DNA from: an uncultured Bacteroidia bacterium
Lineage (GTDB): Bacteria; Bacteroidota; Bacteroidia; Bacteroidales; UBA932
Assembly: GCA_902785065.1 (NCBI GenBank)
Contig: CACZXH010000006.1
Location: 42,668-106,667, forward strand
Length of the DNA stretch: 64,000 nt
Reading direction: 5' to 3'
This document shows positions 25,042 through 33,811 of the stretch, piece by piece (positions within the stretch are counted from its first letter, which is position 1; every line of letters starts with the position of its first letter). The position numbers and the translations under genes are program-made. The notes under the pieces were generated by a model. That model was not told where the DNA came from. It worked only from the letters and a program-made list of their open reading frames with translations, and did not search any database.

Positions 25042-27258
25042 TTATTTACCCATTGTGAATTCAAGTGTTCCGCCCTTGACGATGTCCTTGTACTCGATGT
25101 ACGGGAGGTCGTAGGGCTGGCCGTTCAGCTTGATGCCGCGGATGTAGGGCTTCTCGTCGGAGAGGTCCTTGGCGGTGATGGTGAAGGTGCCGCCGGCGAC
25201 CTTCAGGACCGCCTTCTCCAGGTTCGGGGCGCCGAACCAGAAACGCGGGCAGGCCGGTTCCACCTGGTAGAATCCGAAGCTGGAAAGGACGTACCAGGCG
25301 CTCATCTGGCCCACGTCCTCGTTGCCGGCGAGGCCTTCCACGTCGTTGAAGTACATTTCCTTGTACACCTGACGGAGCCGGTCCGCGGCCTTGTCGGGCT
25401 CGCCCAGCATGGAATACAGGTAGATGGTGTGGTGCCCGGGCTCGTTGCCGTGGGCGTACTGGCCGATGAGGCCGGAAATGTCCGGAGAGGCGTTCTCGCC
25501 TTCCACATGGTCCGGCGCCTCGAAGAGGCCGTCCAGCTTCGCGAGCATCGCCTCACGGGAACCGAACAGGTCCTGGAGGCCCTGGACATCCTGCGGAACG
25601 AGCCAGATGTACTGCCAGCCGGTTCCCTCGGTGTAGTCGGAGGTCTCGTGGCGGGAGTAGATCGGGTCGAAGGGCTCGGTGAAGGTGCCGTCGACCTTGC
25701 GGCCGCGCATGAACTGCAGGTCCGGATCCCAGAAATGGCGGTAGGAGTGGCTGCGGTCGCGGTAGACGACGGCCGTGGCCTTGTCGCCGAGGAACTCGGC
25801 GGCATTCGCCAGGGCGCCGTCCGCAACGGCGTATTCCATGTCGTTAGCGACGGATTCCCGGTACAGGTCGGCCGGGATGTAGCCATATTCCATCCGCAGG
25901 TCCTGACCACGGTCAGGCGTGGTGGCGGTCTTGGTCATGGCGGTGATCATCTGCTCCTTGGTGAGGCCGGCCTGGAAGCCCTTGACGATGTTGTCAGCGA
26001 AGGCGATGAGGCCCGGGTTGCCCACCATGCAGTCCGTCTCGTTGCCCATCAGGTGCCATACCGGCAGGTCGCCCTGCTCCTCGAAGATGTGGTAGAAGGT
26101 GGCGGTGATGTCGTTGCAGCGGTCTGCGTGGATGAGGGTCATCAGCGGCATCTGGGCGCGGTAGGTGTCCCAGAGGGAGAAGGTGGTGTAGTTCCGGAAG
26201 TTGCCCTTGCGGACGACGTCGTCGGAGCCGCGGTACTGGCCGTCCACGTCGTCGAAGACGGACGGAGCGACCATCGTGTGGTACATCGCGGTGTAGAAGA
26301 CGGTCTTGGTGTCGGCATCCGGGCAAGTGACGGCGACGCGGCCCAGTTCCTCGTTCCACGCCTGGCGCGCGGCGGCTTTCGTGGCCTCGAAGTCCCAGCC
26401 GGGGAGTTCAGCGGCCATGTTGGCCTTGGCGCCCTCGATGGAAACGGGGGAGAGGGCGACCTTCAGGAGCACCTGCGTTCCTTCCTCGACCTTGCCCAGG
26501 TTGTAGTAACCGTAGATGGGCTTGCGGGTGCGTCCGCGCTCGCTGTCGTTGTTCGGGTTCTCCGCGACGGAGAATTCCACGGAAGGCCGGGAGAATTCGG
26601 CCCAGAAGAAAATCTTCTGGTTCTTGGCCCATCCCGTCGAGAAGCGGTATCCGCCGAGGGCTTTCACGTGGCCGGCGTCGTCCTTGACGACCTCGAAGCC
26701 GGCGTCGGTGACGTCATCCCAGCAGCCGCCGTTCTCCAGGTCGAAGACCAGGTTCGCGTTGTCCGTGGCCGGGAAAGTGTAGCGGTGGAAGCCCACGCGG
26801 GTGGTCGCGGTCATTTCCGCCGTGATGCCGTAGCGCTCCAGGGGGACGCTGTAGTAGCCGGGCTCGCAGATTTCCTTGGTGCGGTCTGCGTAGGACCAGG
26901 CGCCGGACTGCGGGTCGTTCTCCGTGCCGCGGGCGGGCGTGGTAGGGCCGGTCGTCGGCATCACCGTGATGTCGAATAGGTCGCCGATGCCGGTGCCGCT
27001 GAGGTGCGTATGGCTGAAGCCGATAACGGTGCGGTCGCTGTCATGGTAGCCGGAGCACCAGTCCCAACTCTGCGGGATGCTGGTCGGACCGAGCTGGACC
27101 AGTCCGAAGGGCACGTTGGCGCCCACGAATACGTGCCCGTGGCCACCCGTTCCGATTTTCGGGTTCACATAGGCGGCATAGTCTTCGGTGGCAGGTTCAG
27201 TGCCGCAGGCGGCCAGGAAAACGGCCGAAGCGACAAGGAGAATAGTGCGGAATTTCAT
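25042..27258 (-). CDS. GH92 alpha-mannosidase, lipoprotein (first)
   Basis: A 738-aa lipoprotein (FLAAC, Cys18). GH92 enzymes are calcium-dependent exo-alpha-mannosidases. The mature protein opens with the family sequence YVNPKIGTGGHGHVFVGA. YTEGTGWQY probably holds the acid Glu, AHGNEPGHH is the pattern associated with alpha-1,2 specificity, and GNEDVGQMSAW supplies the base Asp; these role assignments follow my recollection of the BT3990 structure. Full-length and intact. A longer frame to 27300 exists, but the signal peptide begins at 27258. A -7-like box (27278-27285) just upstream may give a separate promoter within the operon. Confidence 0.92.
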   Translation of the reverse strand: MKFRTILLVASAVFLAACGTEPATEDYAAYVNPKIGTGGHGHVFVGANVPFGLVQLGPTSIPQSWDWCSGYHDSDRTVIGFSHTHLSGTGIGDLFDITVMPTTGPTTPARGTENDPQSGAWSYADRTKEICEPGYYSVPLERYGITAEMTATTRVGFHRYTFPATDNANLVFDLENGGCWDDVTDAGFEVVKDDAGHVKALGGYRFSTGWAKNQKIFFWAEFSRPSVEFSVAENPNNDSERGRTRKPIYGYYNLGKVEEGTQVLLKVALSPVSIEGAKANMAAELPGWDFEATKAAARQAWNEELGRVAVTCPDADTKTVFYTAMYHTMVAPSVFDDVDGQYRGSDDVVRKGNFRNYTTFSLWDTYRAQMPLMTLIHADRCNDITATFYHIFEEQGDLPVWHLMGNETDCMVGNPGLIAFADNIVKGFQAGLTKEQMITAMTKTATTPDRGQDLRMEYGYIPADLYRESVANDMEYAVADGALANAAEFLGDKATAVVYRDRSHSYRHFWDPDLQFMRGRKVDGTFTEPFDPIYSRHETSDYTEGTGWQYIWLVPQDVQGLQDLFGSREAMLAKLDGLFEAPDHVEGENASPDISGLIGQYAHGNEPGHHTIYLYSMLGEPDKAADRLRQVYKEMYFNDVEGLAGNEDVGQMSAWYVLSSFGFYQVEPACPRFWFGAPNLEKAVLKVAGGTFTITAKDLSDEKPYIRGIKLNGQPYDLPYIEYKDIVKGGTLEFTMGK

Positions 27259-27277
27259 TTCAATGTGGTTTATCTTG

Positions 27278-27285
27278 TAAAGATA
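27278..27285 (-). promoter_or_regulatory. Possible internal promoter before GH92
   Basis: The minus strand reads TATCTTTA, close to TAnnTTTG, 20 bases before the GH92 ATG. It forms half of a small dyad, TATCTT (27271-27276) with AAGATA (27280-27285). Confidence 0.35.
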
Positions 27286-27296
27286 CGGATTATTTG

Positions 27297-29075
27297 TCAT
27301 TTTTCAATCCAGCGGAGGTTGAAGCGGTAGTGGACGCGGCTGGAAAGGAGGTGGATCATCCCGTCGGGGGACTGGGTGCAGGCCAGGTAGCCCTTGGGTT
27401 CGGCGTGGGTGGCGTCCATGGTGAAGGTTCCGGTCCAGGCGCCGCCGTCCAGGACGCGCGTCTTGCCGTCGGTGAGGAGTTTCTTCACGGGCCAGGTGGC
27501 GCCTTCGTCATAACTCAGGGCCACGAACAGGCCGTTCTCGCCGAAGGAGCACAGCATGATCGGCCCTTCCTGCAACCGCTTGAGAACCAGCCGCTGGCCG
27601 CTGCCGATGGGCGGAAACTCCGTGGCGGAATAGGTCCATGTGTACCCGCCGTCATAGGAAATGCTGCAGGGCATGTGGCCGTCGATGGCATTGCCCCGCC
27701 CGAAGGCCATCAGGGAGCCGTCCTTGCGCTCCACGATGCCCGCGTGGATGCCGGCGATGGTGCTGCCGGTGTCCTCCCAGGTCTTGCCGCCGTCTTTGGA
27801 GACATGGAGCGAAGTTCCCGCCTCCCCGTCCGGTCCGGCGTCGCAGCACAGCAGGATGCGCCCGTCCTTCGTGACGATGGGCCCGGCGATGACCTGGTGA
27901 CGGACGCGGTGTTCGGGTTCGATGTATCTCAAATCCGTCCACGTCCAGGAACCGTGTTCATGGACGGAAAGTCTTCTTCGCATCGCCAGGGCCAGGTCCT
28001 TCCATTCGCCGGCATCGCCGACTCCCTGGAAATGGAGGATTTCATGCTTTCTTCCGACGACGCGTGTCAGCAAGGCGCTTCCGGTCATGTTCCGGTCGGG
28101 GACTTTGCTGAACAGCCTGGCCGGGGACCATTTCCCGTCCTTGAAGGAGGATTGCAGCACCACCATCTCGCGCCCGGCCTCGGCGTCGGTCGAAAACCAG
28201 ATGGCCAGCAGCTCTCCGCCAGGCACCCACGTGACGGCCGGCTGGTGGTTATGGGCATAGAAAGGGGTGAGGGGATCTTCCGGCTCGATGACATAGGGAA
28301 GCGGCTCCATGAAAACAGGTTCATGGACGGGATGACCCCATTTTCCCCGGGTTCTTCCGTCGCTGAGCAGGGGCCCTCCAATGACATCGGGACCCTGATC
28401 ACTTTCCACCACCCGGAATCCCAGCAGGACGGAGCGGTCGGCCTGCACGGATCCAGACCGGTTGGCGCTCCGGAGATACCGCACAGGAGTGTTGTGGCTA
28501 CCCCCGCGGACGACGCGGAATTCAGTGTTGCCATAATAATCAAAGCACCACTCCTCCACATTCCCGTGCATGTCATACAATCCCCACGCATTGGGCTCGA
28601 ACTGAGCCACTTGCAGGGAGACGTGCTCCTTGTCACGGGTGTTCTTCTGCACCTTCCACTGGCTTTCCGGGAACGTGTCGTCCGTGTTGTAGGCGGTCGT
28701 GGTTCCCGCCCGGCAGGCGTACTCCCATTCCTCCTCGGTGGGAAGACGGTAGTGTTTACCGGTCTGCTCGGAAAGCCATCGGCAGTAGGCCATGGCATCG
28801 TCCCACGACACCATGATTACCGCCTCGTCATCTCCCATGGAGAAGCCTTGCTCGCCTCGCTTGTGCGTCGGGTCGAACGCCTCGTACTGCGCGTTGGTGA
28901 TTTCCGTCGCGCTCATCCGGAACGCATCGACCGTCACCTCCCGCCGCGGCGCCTCGTCCCAGTCTTCCATGGGCGGATGGTCCGTCCCCATCCAGAACGC
29001 CCCTGCCGGGATGTCCACCATCCGGGGGAGGGGCAGTGCCTGGAGGGCCAGCGCAAGAATCAGCGTGATTGTCAT
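27297..29075 (-). CDS. Fusion of SUMF1-type domain with BNR/sialidase-like propeller
   Basis: A 592-aa protein with a probable signal peptide. Residues about 20-215 form a SUMF1 (formylglycine-generating-enzyme-like) fold: PAGAFWMGTD, LPTEEEWEYACRAGT, GLYDMHGNVEEWC, FRVVRGGS. The paired redox cysteines of true FGE near RGGS are missing, so sulfatase activation is unlikely. Residues about 245-592 form a BNR_2-type sialidase-like propeller with Asp-boxes SKDGGKTW, SYDGGYTW and SYDEGATW. The classical sialidase FRIP motif is not seen. The fusion may be a glycan hydrolase with a lectin-like SUMF1 module. Its ATG lies inside a dispersed repeat, and it is flanked by GH130 and GH92 genes in one operon. 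Function uncertain. Confidence 0.75.
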   Translation of the reverse strand: MTITLILALALQALPLPRMVDIPAGAFWMGTDHPPMEDWDEAPRREVTVDAFRMSATEITNAQYEAFDPTHKRGEQGFSMGDDEAVIMVSWDDAMAYCRWLSEQTGKHYRLPTEEEWEYACRAGTTTAYNTDDTFPESQWKVQKNTRDKEHVSLQVAQFEPNAWGLYDMHGNVEEWCFDYYGNTEFRVVRGGSHNTPVRYLRSANRSGSVQADRSVLLGFRVVESDQGPDVIGGPLLSDGRTRGKWGHPVHEPVFMEPLPYVIEPEDPLTPFYAHNHQPAVTWVPGGELLAIWFSTDAEAGREMVVLQSSFKDGKWSPARLFSKVPDRNMTGSALLTRVVGRKHEILHFQGVGDAGEWKDLALAMRRRLSVHEHGSWTWTDLRYIEPEHRVRHQVIAGPIVTKDGRILLCCDAGPDGEAGTSLHVSKDGGKTWEDTGSTIAGIHAGIVERKDGSLMAFGRGNAIDGHMPCSISYDGGYTWTYSATEFPPIGSGQRLVLKRLQEGPIMLCSFGENGLFVALSYDEGATWPVKKLLTDGKTRVLDGGAWTGTFTMDATHAEPKGYLACTQSPDGMIHLLSSRVHYRFNLRWIEK

Positions 29076-29097
29076 TCCGAGCGAAGCGAAGGAATCT
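29070..29097. repeat. Dispersed hairpin repeat, copy 3
   Basis: Identical over 28 bases to the copy at 999-1026. It fills the space between two minus-strand genes: its ATGACA end supplies the start codon of the SUMF1-BNR gene (29075-29073), and its other end forms part of the TAG stop of the GH130 gene (29098-29096). Confidence 0.85.
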
Positions 29098-30085
29098 AGA
29101 GGATGTTCGTCCGCTTGGTGAGCTCGACGATCTCGGGGATATAGCCGAAGGCGAGGCCGGTGACGGTGTCGGCGCAGCCGTAGTAGACGGCGATGCGGCC
29201 GGTCTCCGGGTCGTGCAGGGCGGCGCAAGGGAAGGTGACGCTGGGCACGTCGCCAACGAGTTCATAGTACTCGCGCGGGCTGATCAGGTACTGGCCGCTG
29301 CGGGCGAGGACCTTCCAGGGCTCGTCAAGGTCCAGCAGGGCGCTGCCGAACGCATAGACATAGCCGTTGCAGGAGCGGAGGACTCCGTGATAGAGGAGGA
29401 GCCAGCCTTCAGAGGTCTCGATGGGCACGGGACCTGCGCCGATCTTCATGCACTGCCAGGCGCTCACCTCGAAGGGGGCCGGCGCCATCACGTGCCGATG
29501 GTGTCCCCAGAACTCCAGGTCGGGGGATTCGCTGTAGAAGATATCGCCGAAAGCCGTATGGCCCGTGTCGGAGGGCCGGGATAGCATCGCGAAGCGTCCG
29601 TTGAACTTCTTCGGGAACATCACGCCGTTGCGGTTGTACGGCAGGAAGGCGTTCTCCACCTGGTGGAAGGTCTCGAAATCGTCGGTCCAGGCCACGCCGA
29701 TGGTAGGTCCATGGTACCCGTTGCACCAGGTCACATAATAGCGGTTCTCAATCTTGACGACGCGCGGGTCATAGCCATAGACCCACTCCGCCACCTCGGG
29801 GATGTCGCAGGAGAATTTGATCGTCTCCGGCTTGATGTCCCATTGGATGCCGTCCTTGGAGAAACCCACATGGAGCGTCATCCGGCGGTTCTTGTCGTCG
29901 CAGCGGAACACGCCGGCGAACCCGCCCTTGAACGGGACTACCGCGCTGTTGAAAATGCTGTTGCTGTCCGGGAGCAGGTCTCTCGGAATCACGGGGTTCT
30001 TGCTATACCGCCACAGGACATCCTTGCATCCTGCCGGCCTTTCTTCCCAGGGCATGCCCGGGAGGGGATTTCCAATGATTTTCAT
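29096..30085 (-). CDS. GH130 beta-mannoside phosphorylase/hydrolase
   Basis: A 329-aa cytoplasmic protein (no signal peptide) with the GH130 five-bladed propeller. Characteristic parts: [62 protein letters not shown], and a late [27 protein letters not shown] blade. Family members phosphorolyse or hydrolyse beta-1,4- or beta-1,2-mannosides, including the Man-beta-1,4-GlcNAc core of N-glycans. The surrounding GH92 and GH125 genes favour that role, though the exact linkage cannot be read from sequence. It starts 3 bases after the upstream GH92 stop, and its TAG stop lies at the edge of the dispersed repeat. Confidence 0.9.
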   Translation of the reverse strand: MKIIGNPLPGMPWEERPAGCKDVLWRYSKNPVIPRDLLPDSNSIFNSAVVPFKGGFAGVFRCDDKNRRMTLHVGFSKDGIQWDIKPETIKFSCDIPEVAEWVYGYDPRVVKIENRYYVTWCNGYHGPTIGVAWTDDFETFHQVENAFLPYNRNGVMFPKKFNGRFAMLSRPSDTGHTAFGDIFYSESPDLEFWGHHRHVMAPAPFEVSAWQCMKIGAGPVPIETSEGWLLLYHGVLRSCNGYVYAFGSALLDLDEPWKVLARSGQYLISPREYYELVGDVPSVTFPCAALHDPETGRIAVYYGCADTVTGLAFGYIPEIVELTKRTNIL

Positions 30086-30088
30086 AGT

Positions 30089-32368
30089 TTATTCTTGACT
30101 GAAAGAGTAAGGTTTATCTTCTTTCTTCGTGCCGCGGTCCGTGGCAGGCTCCGTGCCCATGCCGAACTGCAGCGAGGCGCCCTTCACCAGGTCGCCGTAT
30201 TCCACATAGTTGTGCGTCCAGTCCTTGCCGTTGAGCTTCAGGGACTGCACGTAGAAGGCCTCGTCGCTGTTTTCGGGGGCGTCGATGGTGAACTTCGTCC
30301 CGTCCGGGCGCGTCACGACCGCCTGCTTGAACAGCGGCGTTCCCAGCGCGTACTGCGTGCTTGCGGGGCACACCGGATAGAAGCCCAGGGCGGAGAAGAT
30401 GTACCAGGCCGAGGTCTGGCCGTTGTCCTCGTCCCCGCAGTAGCCGTCCGGTGTGGCGCGGTACAGGCGGTCCATCGTCTCGCGGATGTGCAGCTGGCCC
30501 TTCCAGGGCTGTCCGGCCCAGTCGTACAGGTACAGCATGTGCTGCGCGGGCTGGTTGCCGTGGGCGTAATTGCCCATGTCGGCCACCTGCATCTCCGCGA
30601 TCTCGTGGATGCGGAAGCCGTAGTAAGCGTCGTCATAGATGGGCGGGACCACGAAGACGGAATCCAGCATCGCGGTGAAGGACTCCTCGCCGCCCATGGC
30701 GTCGACCAAGCCCTGGACGTCGTGGAAGACGGACCAGGTGTAGTGCCAGGAGTTGCCCTCGGTGAAGGGACCGCCCCAGCGGTAGGGACTGAAATCGGCC
30801 TGGAAGGTGCCGTCGGCGTTGCGGCCGCGCATCAGGCGGTCCTCCGCGCTGTACACGTTCTTCCAGTTGTTCGCGCGGGCGGCCCACTTGTCCAGTTCCG
30901 CCTGCGGGCGGCCCAGGATTTTCGCAAGTTGGAGGATGCACCAGTCGTCATAGGCATACTCCAGGGTACGGGCGGCGCTTTCGTTGATGCCCACGTCGCA
31001 AGGGACATAGCCCAGCGTGTTGTAATACTCGTGGCCCAGGCGGCCGGTGGAGCTGACGGTGGGATGCACGTGCTCCGTGCCGTACTGGATGCAGTCGTAG
31101 AGTTCTTGCAGGCCTTCTTTGTTCACGCCCTTCACGACGGCATCGGCCACGACCGAAGCGGAATTGTTGCCTACCATGCAGCCGCGGTGGCCCGGAGAGG
31201 CCCATTCGGGCAGGAATTCGTTCTCGCGGGCGACGTTGGCGTAGCCGGACTGGATTTCCGCATTGACGTCGGGATAGACGAGGTTCAGCAGCGGGAACAG
31301 GGCGCGGAAGGTGTCCCAGAAACCGGAATCGGTGTACAGGTAGCCTTTCTCGACCTTCCCGTTGAAGGGGCTGTAATGGACGGGCTGTCCGTCCGCGTCG
31401 ATTTCATAGAGTTTCCGCGGGAAGAGGACGGCGCGGTACAGGCAGGAGTAGAAGGTGCGGTACTGGTCCTCGGTTCCGCCGCCGACGGCGATACGGCCCA
31501 GGATCTCGTTCCAGCGGGCTTTCGCTTCCGTGCAGACCTCCTCGAAGGAAGCGCCTTCCACTTCGCGGAGATTGCGGTTGGCCTGTTCCAGGGAGATGAA
31601 GGAGGAGGCCACGCGGGCGTTGACCTGCTCGCCACGCTTGGTCGCGAACTTCACGACCGCCATCGCGTGCTCGCGCGGACGGTCCTCCGGATACTCCAGC
31701 GCTTCGCCGTTGTAGATGTCGAAGGAGACGATGTCCTTGTCGAACAGGACGGTGAACCAGTTCTTGAAATCGCCTTCCACGCCGCCGTGGTTGTTGGTGC
31801 AGTAGCCCACGACCGTGCGCTTGTCATCCAGGACCTTCACGTAGGAACCGCCTGCATAGGCGTCGATGACCACGCCGGAAGTCTCGCTGTCCGGGAAGGT
31901 GAACCGCATGATCGCCGCCCGTTCGGTCGGGGTGATTTCCGTCTTGATGTCGTGGTCGGCAAGGTAAACGCTGTAATAATAAGGCTTTGCGACCTCGCTC
32001 AGGTGGGAGAAGATGCTTTCCCGCTCCTTCTCCTGCGGCTTGGAGGCATCGCGCACCGGCATCAGCGAGAAGGCCGCGTAGTCGTTGATCCACGGCGAGG
32101 GCTGGTGCGTCTGCTTGAAGCCGCGGATGTGGTGGGCGTCATAGGTATAGGCCCATCCGTCTCCGTTCTTCCCAGTCTGCGGGGTCCAGAAGTTCATGCC
32201 CCAGGGGAGGGCGATGGCGGGATAGGTGTTGCCCGTGGAGAGGGTGAAGTCGGACTGGGTGCCCACGAGGGTGGACACGTAGTCCGCCGGGTCGGTGACG
32301 AGGGTTTCACGGACCGGGGCCGTGCAGGCCGCGGCGAGGAAAGCCAGGAGGATCAGGGTCTTTTTCAT
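30089..32368 (-). CDS. GH92 alpha-mannosidase, lipoprotein (second)
   Basis: A 759-aa lipoprotein (LAAAC, Cys15). GH92 features: the opening YVSTLVGTQSDFTLSTGNTYPA; FTEGNSWHY with the putative acid Glu; and GDEDNGQTSAW with the base Asp. The substrate-site motif reads AHGNQPAQH, with Gln where the first GH92 has Glu (AHGNEPGHH), so linkage preference probably differs. The start codon overlaps the GH125 stop by 4 bases (ATGA), which indicates coupling. Exo-alpha-mannosidase acting in the periplasm or on the cell surface. Confidence 0.92.
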   Translation of the reverse strand: MKKTLILLAFLAAACTAPVRETLVTDPADYVSTLVGTQSDFTLSTGNTYPAIALPWGMNFWTPQTGKNGDGWAYTYDAHHIRGFKQTHQPSPWINDYAAFSLMPVRDASKPQEKERESIFSHLSEVAKPYYYSVYLADHDIKTEITPTERAAIMRFTFPDSETSGVVIDAYAGGSYVKVLDDKRTVVGYCTNNHGGVEGDFKNWFTVLFDKDIVSFDIYNGEALEYPEDRPREHAMAVVKFATKRGEQVNARVASSFISLEQANRNLREVEGASFEEVCTEAKARWNEILGRIAVGGGTEDQYRTFYSCLYRAVLFPRKLYEIDADGQPVHYSPFNGKVEKGYLYTDSGFWDTFRALFPLLNLVYPDVNAEIQSGYANVARENEFLPEWASPGHRGCMVGNNSASVVADAVVKGVNKEGLQELYDCIQYGTEHVHPTVSSTGRLGHEYYNTLGYVPCDVGINESAARTLEYAYDDWCILQLAKILGRPQAELDKWAARANNWKNVYSAEDRLMRGRNADGTFQADFSPYRWGGPFTEGNSWHYTWSVFHDVQGLVDAMGGEESFTAMLDSVFVVPPIYDDAYYGFRIHEIAEMQVADMGNYAHGNQPAQHMLYLYDWAGQPWKGQLHIRETMDRLYRATPDGYCGDEDNGQTSAWYIFSALGFYPVCPASTQYALGTPLFKQAVVTRPDGTKFTIDAPENSDEAFYVQSLKLNGKDWTHNYVEYGDLVKGASLQFGMGTEPATDRGTKKEDKPYSFSQE

Positions 32369-33795
32369 AGGGGCAGGTTGTTGAGGAGTTCAAGTTTTCC
32401 GTCGTTCACGAGTTTAACGATGAGCTCGCCGAAGAGGGTGTTCTGCCAGGCGAACCAGGGCCGGGTGAAGTCGTTTGCATCGTCCTTGTTGAAGGACTCG
32501 TGCATGAAGCCGGTGCCGGCGTCCGTGCGGAGGAGCTGGATGAGGCAGGCGCGGATTTCGTCGTCGTCCTGCGCCGTGAAGGCCTTCATCATAATGGACA
32601 TCGGCCAGACATTCTCGATGCCGATGTGCGGGCCGCCGATGCCTTCCCCGGCCTTTCCGCAGTGGAAGTAGGGATTATTCTCGCTCCAGACGAACTTCCG
32701 GGTGTTCAGGTAGACCGGGTCGTTGTACCGCTCCGGGTCCAGATAACCGAGGGCGAGGAGGGAGGGGACGTTGGCGTCGTCCATCAGCTGGTGGGAGCCG
32801 AAGCCGTCGACCTCATAGGCATAGACCTTCCCGAATTCGGGATGGTCCACGATGGCATATTGCTGCAGCGCCTGCTCCACCTCGGCGGCGAGGGCGGTGC
32901 ATTCGGCGGCCATTTCCGGCTTGCCGCTGACGGTCGTGAGAATCTCCGCCATTTTGCGCAAAGTGGTGACAGCCATGAAATTGGAGGGCACCAGGAACTC
33001 GAAGGTCGTAGCGTCGTCGGAGGGACGGAAAGCCGACGCGATGAGGCCGACGGGCTTCACCGGATTGCCGCGGCCCACCACGCACTTGGTGTCCAGCTGG
33101 CGGTCGGTCTTCCGGAGGAACCAGTAGCTGCCGTGTCCCTCTTTCCGCTGCTGCTCCTTGAAGGTGGCGAGGATGGTCTTGGCAGTGTCCATCCAGAGGT
33201 CGCCGAAGACGGAGGTGTCCCCGGTCTTTTTCCAGTACGCGTAGGCGAGGCGCACCGGGTAGCAGTGCGAGTCAATCTCCCATTTGCGCTCGAACACGTA
33301 CGGGCCGGGCGCCGGCAGGTCGGACTTGTCCGCCGGGCCGATGGGCTCCACGTTGAAGGCGTTGGCGTACGGGTCGATGAGGATGCACTTGAACTGGCGG
33401 TTGATGACGCCGGCGATCATCTTTTTCAGCGCCTCGTCGTCATTGGCATATTCCACGTACGGCCAGACCTGTGCGCCGGAGTCTCGGAGCCACATCGCGG
33501 GGATGTCGCCGGTGTAGACGAATGTGTCGGGACGGCCGTCCTCGTCCTCAAAGTAGTGGACGGTGGTGTCCAGGGTGTTCGGGAAGCATTTCCGGAACAT
33601 CTCCTGCAACTTGGGATGGGTGATTTGCGCCGCGATGGCCTCCGTGGCCGCATCGACGGAGGGGGAGACGAAGGCGCGCTCCTCCACGGGAGGACGGTCG
33701 GTATACAGTTTTGTGGTTTTCTCCTCCTGTTTCGGCTTGGGCGCGCAGGCGGCCAGCGCGAGGAGGGTCAGGATTAGTGCTTTCTGTGGTTTCAT
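32365..33795 (-). CDS. GH125 exo-alpha-1,6-mannosidase, lipoprotein
   Basis: A 476-aa lipoprotein (ALAAC, Cys17). GH125 (formerly DUF1237) enzymes are metal-independent inverting exo-alpha-1,6-mannosidases. Seen here: DTFVYTGDIPAMWLRDSGAQ-type substrate loop, DPYANAFN, VFERKWEIDSHCYP, DDANVPSLLALGYL, and FHESFNK-like (MHESFNKDDANDFTRPWFAW) near the C-terminus. Length matches the family. It works with the neighbouring GH92 enzymes to trim alpha-1,6 branches. It is the second gene of the operon, 16 bases after the unknown 192-aa protein. Confidence 0.93.
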   Translation of the reverse strand: MKPQKALILTLLALAACAPKPKQEEKTTKLYTDRPPVEERAFVSPSVDAATEAIAAQITHPKLQEMFRKCFPNTLDTTVHYFEDEDGRPDTFVYTGDIPAMWLRDSGAQVWPYVEYANDDEALKKMIAGVINRQFKCILIDPYANAFNVEPIGPADKSDLPAPGPYVFERKWEIDSHCYPVRLAYAYWKKTGDTSVFGDLWMDTAKTILATFKEQQRKEGHGSYWFLRKTDRQLDTKCVVGRGNPVKPVGLIASAFRPSDDATTFEFLVPSNFMAVTTLRKMAEILTTVSGKPEMAAECTALAAEVEQALQQYAIVDHPEFGKVYAYEVDGFGSHQLMDDANVPSLLALGYLDPERYNDPVYLNTRKFVWSENNPYFHCGKAGEGIGGPHIGIENVWPMSIMMKAFTAQDDDEIRACLIQLLRTDAGTGFMHESFNKDDANDFTRPWFAWQNTLFGELIVKLVNDGKLELLNNLPL

Positions 33796-33811
33796 ATTGT
33801 GTTTTGTGTCA

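Noticed and set aside
27297..29075. Calling the SUMF1 domain a sulfatase-activating enzyme
   Set aside because: The two catalytic cysteines expected near the RGGS segment are absent, and no sulfatase gene is present in the window.
29663..32671. A 1002-codon plus-strand open frame across GH130 and GH92
   Set aside because: It crosses several real gene borders on the other strand and has no family features.
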